Below, one piece after another: positions 60,743-62,599 of a stretch of 62,599 nt of DNA. Source of the stretch: Ceratorhiza oryzae-sativae (taxonomy: Eukaryota > Basidiomycota > Agaricomycetes > Cantharellales > Ceratobasidiaceae); NCBI GenBank assembly GCA_030998015.1, contig JARWMV010000091.1:1-62599 (forward strand), written 5' to 3'. Both the position numbers and the translations under genes were made by a program. The notes under the pieces were generated by a model. It did not search any database and was not told where the DNA came from. It was given only the letters and a program-made list of their open reading frames with translations. Numbering within the stretch: the first letter of the stretch is position 1; every line of letters starts with the position of its first letter.

Positions 60743-61130
60743 ATGTCTCAGTTCAAGCCCCCTCAATTCTTCACTACCGTTAACTCTTGCGTCGTCAACG
60801 TTGGCGACGATGGCTCCGTTCAGTGGATCGCGGTCTCTTCGATTAGAAAAGCATATGCGCCGGATGGAGGTTCCTGTGAGTTTTGATGAGGACAAGCGCT
60901 CGCTTCTGAAGATTTCAATCATTAACCTGTCTGCACATTTAGCTGCTGTCGGGTCCCCGTACCCCGGAACAATCCTGTTCGGCCACAAGACCGACCTGGT
61001 AGAGTCGGCTGGGTTCACGGCTCGTTCGGGGTCGGGACAACTGGCTATTTTCATTGGGGACGCTGGGGACGACCACTCGTGCTTTGTAAGGAGCAGTTTC
61101 GTTGTGTTTGCTCTCGGATTTGATGACTGA
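60743..61130 (+). pseudogene. right-arm copy of a small uncharacterised gene
   Basis: About 128 codons. Starts MSQFKPPQFFTTVN, continues VVNVGDDGSVQWIAVSSIRK and AYAPDGGS, then a one-base step at TTCCTGTGAG (about 60871-60880) leads to FDEDKRSLLKISIINLSAHL, GTILFGHKTDLVE, SGSGQLAIFIGDAGDDHSC and stop after LGFDD. Differences between the two arms before the step are a Lys-to-Arg and a silent Ala change in this frame, while they would be radical in the alternative frame that starts at the ATG at 60810; so the first frame is the real one. The soluble, beta-rich look gives no functional clue. The two genes point away from each other over a shared palindromic promoter region. Confidence 0.55.
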
Positions 61131-61207
61131 GTTGGTGGACGTAGGTGCTTGTCGACTCCCCAAGCTTTGAAAGCACGTACCATTCCGGAAATGGCAAATG
61201 GGTTTAA

Positions 61208-61563
61208 GTTTGATGAGATGAACCAGAATTCTTTAAGAGATGTGCAAGACCAGGAAGAGGGGTTCGAGTGTTTGTGTATATGCTCGTTTCGAATGATGTT
61301 TAAATGAAGTCAAGTTATATTAGAAAGGAACGTCGCTGCGATAATTATGCGAGGCATGATGGCATGGGTCTGATGACTTCAACATCAGATCACGAACAGT
61401 ATCAGTTTACCTGCGTGGATATGACACCCAAAAGCAAATGATTCAGTGCATTGTTATACCAAGCACCGTGAATGCATTGCCTAATCGATGACTCTATATT
61501 CTATTTCATGGTATAATTACAAACGCGCAAAGGATACAGCGGAGTATATTCGGCACGATTCGA
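61208..61563. other. intergenic, nothing seen
   Basis: Lies between two genes that converge on it (right palindrome gene and AAA ATPase). No element recognised. Confidence 0.5.
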
Positions 61564-62599
61564 TCATGTACCGGGAGCCGGGGGTCCACCCCCAGGAGCA
61601 CCGGGCGTGTACCCTGGGATAGTACGACCGTACACGGGGAATTTACCTGCACCAGCTTCAAATGTGCCTGCGGTGCCGGGAGGAACATAATTCGGAGGGA
61701 CGTACCCACTGACTCCCGGAACGCCAAGCTTGGCATCACCAACGCCAGTGGGATAGCTCGGACCGGTTGAACCTAGACCAGCCCCGCCCAGGCTGCTATA
61801 GTCCAACCCAGACGGGCCGAGTCGAGAGGACCCGAGTCCCAACGATCCTGAGCTAGAGGAACCAACGCCACTGAAACCACCCGAGCCCAGGGCTCCTGAA
61901 CCTTGCCGGCTCGAACTCAGGGCAGAAGCCCGCAGTCCAGCCGAGCCAAGCCCTGTAGAACCGGGACCGCCTGTACTGTAGCCCGAGATTCCGTTAACTC
62001 CAGGTATAGCGGTCGACCCCGGGAGAGACGAGTTACCACCTCCATAAATATATGACAGGGATCCGGGTTTGCGAGGCTGGTCACGACCGCCGGTGCCAAA
62101 TTGGGTGTTCCATTTGCGAAGCTCACTCAGCGAACCTTGAGACTCGGATGACGAAGGAGCGACATCCATGAGCGCACGTTGAAAATGAGCAGCATTGAGA
62201 ATACGAGGTTTGATCGGTTCTGCTTTTTCCGCTGGCGTACTGGCGCCCGTTGAAGCACTGGATGCAGATTTTGATTTGGGGTCTGAGACGCTCTGCCAAG
62301 ACTCGCCATCGGACGAGTCAGAGTCTTGCTTTGAGGCATCATCAGATTTGGCCTCGGCAGCGTCATTCGAGTCATCCTTTTTGGCAAGCCAAGGCAGCTT
62401 GACAGTCTCCTTCAGCGCATCCATAGCGGCAGCAACACATAGGTCTGAAGGTACTGATTAGCAACGTCTAGGGGGGGGAAAATCCAGACTCACGCTTTAT
62501 ATCCGACCCACTGAACCTATCAGTCCTCCTCGCCAGCTCCTTAATGTCCACATCGGGTGCCAACTTGTCATCGCGAAGCATAATCTTCAAGATCTCCTC
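61564..62599 (-). CDS. AAA ATPase, C-terminal part, with long Gly/Ser-rich tail (partial)
   Basis: Exons 62599-62494 (continuing beyond the window) and 62444-61564, intron 49 bp with GTGAGT donor. The first exon encodes the end of an AAA module: EEILKIMLRDDKLAPDVDIK, ELARRTDRFSGSDIK, then LCVAAAMDALKE, which is the helical lid with the GSDI..LC..AA signature of the spastin/Msp1/Vps4 (meiotic) clade. HFQRALMDVAPSSSES and LSELRKWNTQFG follow, the usual final helix region of this clade. The last 170 residues are low-complexity Gly/Ser/Leu/Pro (GLGSAGLRASALSSS and similar), ending APGGGPPAPGT. The Walker motifs are outside the window, so the exact orthologue cannot be named. Confidence 0.85.

Larger units (their letters stand above)
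59518..61207. repeat. large palindrome: 820-bp arms, 50-bp spacer
   Basis: 59518-60337 is the reverse complement of 60388-61207, centred at 60362.5. Positions of genes and TATA boxes are exactly mirrored, so there is no net indel between the arms. A few substitutions separate them, for example in the codons after TCTTCGATT (AAGAAAGCG against AGAAAAGCA) and near the outer ends (GCCGTTTCCGG against GCCATTTCCGG). Confidence 0.92.

Noticed and set aside
60801..61130. Alternative continuous frame of the palindrome gene from ATG 60810
   Set aside because: Differences between the arms are radical in this frame and conservative in the frame starting at 60743.

Overview
The window looks like nuclear DNA of a filamentous basidiomycete. 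Genes carry many very short introns (about 47-82 bp, GT..AG). The recognisable host genes are fungal: a GH131 glucanase, a GH5 exo-beta-1,3-glucanase, a C1D/Lrp1-type exosome cofactor, and the end of an AAA ATPase. More than half of the window is Ty3/gypsy chromovirus DNA. The style resembles Agaricomycetes of the Rhizoctonia type, but that is inference from memory; no taxonomic marker is present.

Layout. 1-4.6 kb: degraded elements, namely a LINE RNase H tail and a 5'-truncated old gypsy pol on the minus strand. 4.6-38.0 kb: a nest built from one gypsy family. P1 (plus) lies at 4593-10834. M1 (minus) lies at 10835-17778. P2 (plus, fragment) lies at 17779-20972. M2 (minus) lies at 20973-27915. 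P3 (plus, fragment) lies at 27916-31103. M3 (minus) lies at 31104-38041. The stretch from M1 gag to M2 gag (about 14.9-24.9 kb) is repeated from M2 gag to M3 gag (about 24.9-35.0 kb), a tandem duplication of about 10.1 kb. 38.0-39.7 kb: small foldback and tandem repeats. 39.8-62.6 kb: host genes in the order DUF6698-like gene, C1D (-), GH131, a broken unknown gene, GH5, a 0.9 kb foldback, a small possible beta-trefoil gene, an unknown gene, a tentative small gene, an 820-bp-arm palindrome with two divergent copies of one small gene, and an AAA ATPase 3' end (-).

The gypsy family is the most interesting item. Its TATA box sits about 33 bp upstream of a 15-nt sequence that is perfectly complementary to the primer binding site, as expected for Tf1/sushi-type self-priming. 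Gag and pol are separate ORFs that overlap as ATGA in the copies, suggesting stop-start coupled translation. A conserved module of about 0.9 kb precedes gag, holding a Cys-rich part, a coiled coil and a third domain in three successive frames without an AUG. Pol has protease, RT, RNase H, integrase and chromodomain parts, and its stop codon lies inside the 3' LTR.

Many host genes, and the P3/M3 region, are interrupted by single-base deletions in short homopolymers. I cannot tell whether this is assembly error or pseudogenisation. The older gypsy copies also carry CGA-to-TGA and CAA-to-TAA nonsense changes, which look like deamination of (methyl)cytosine and are a different signal.
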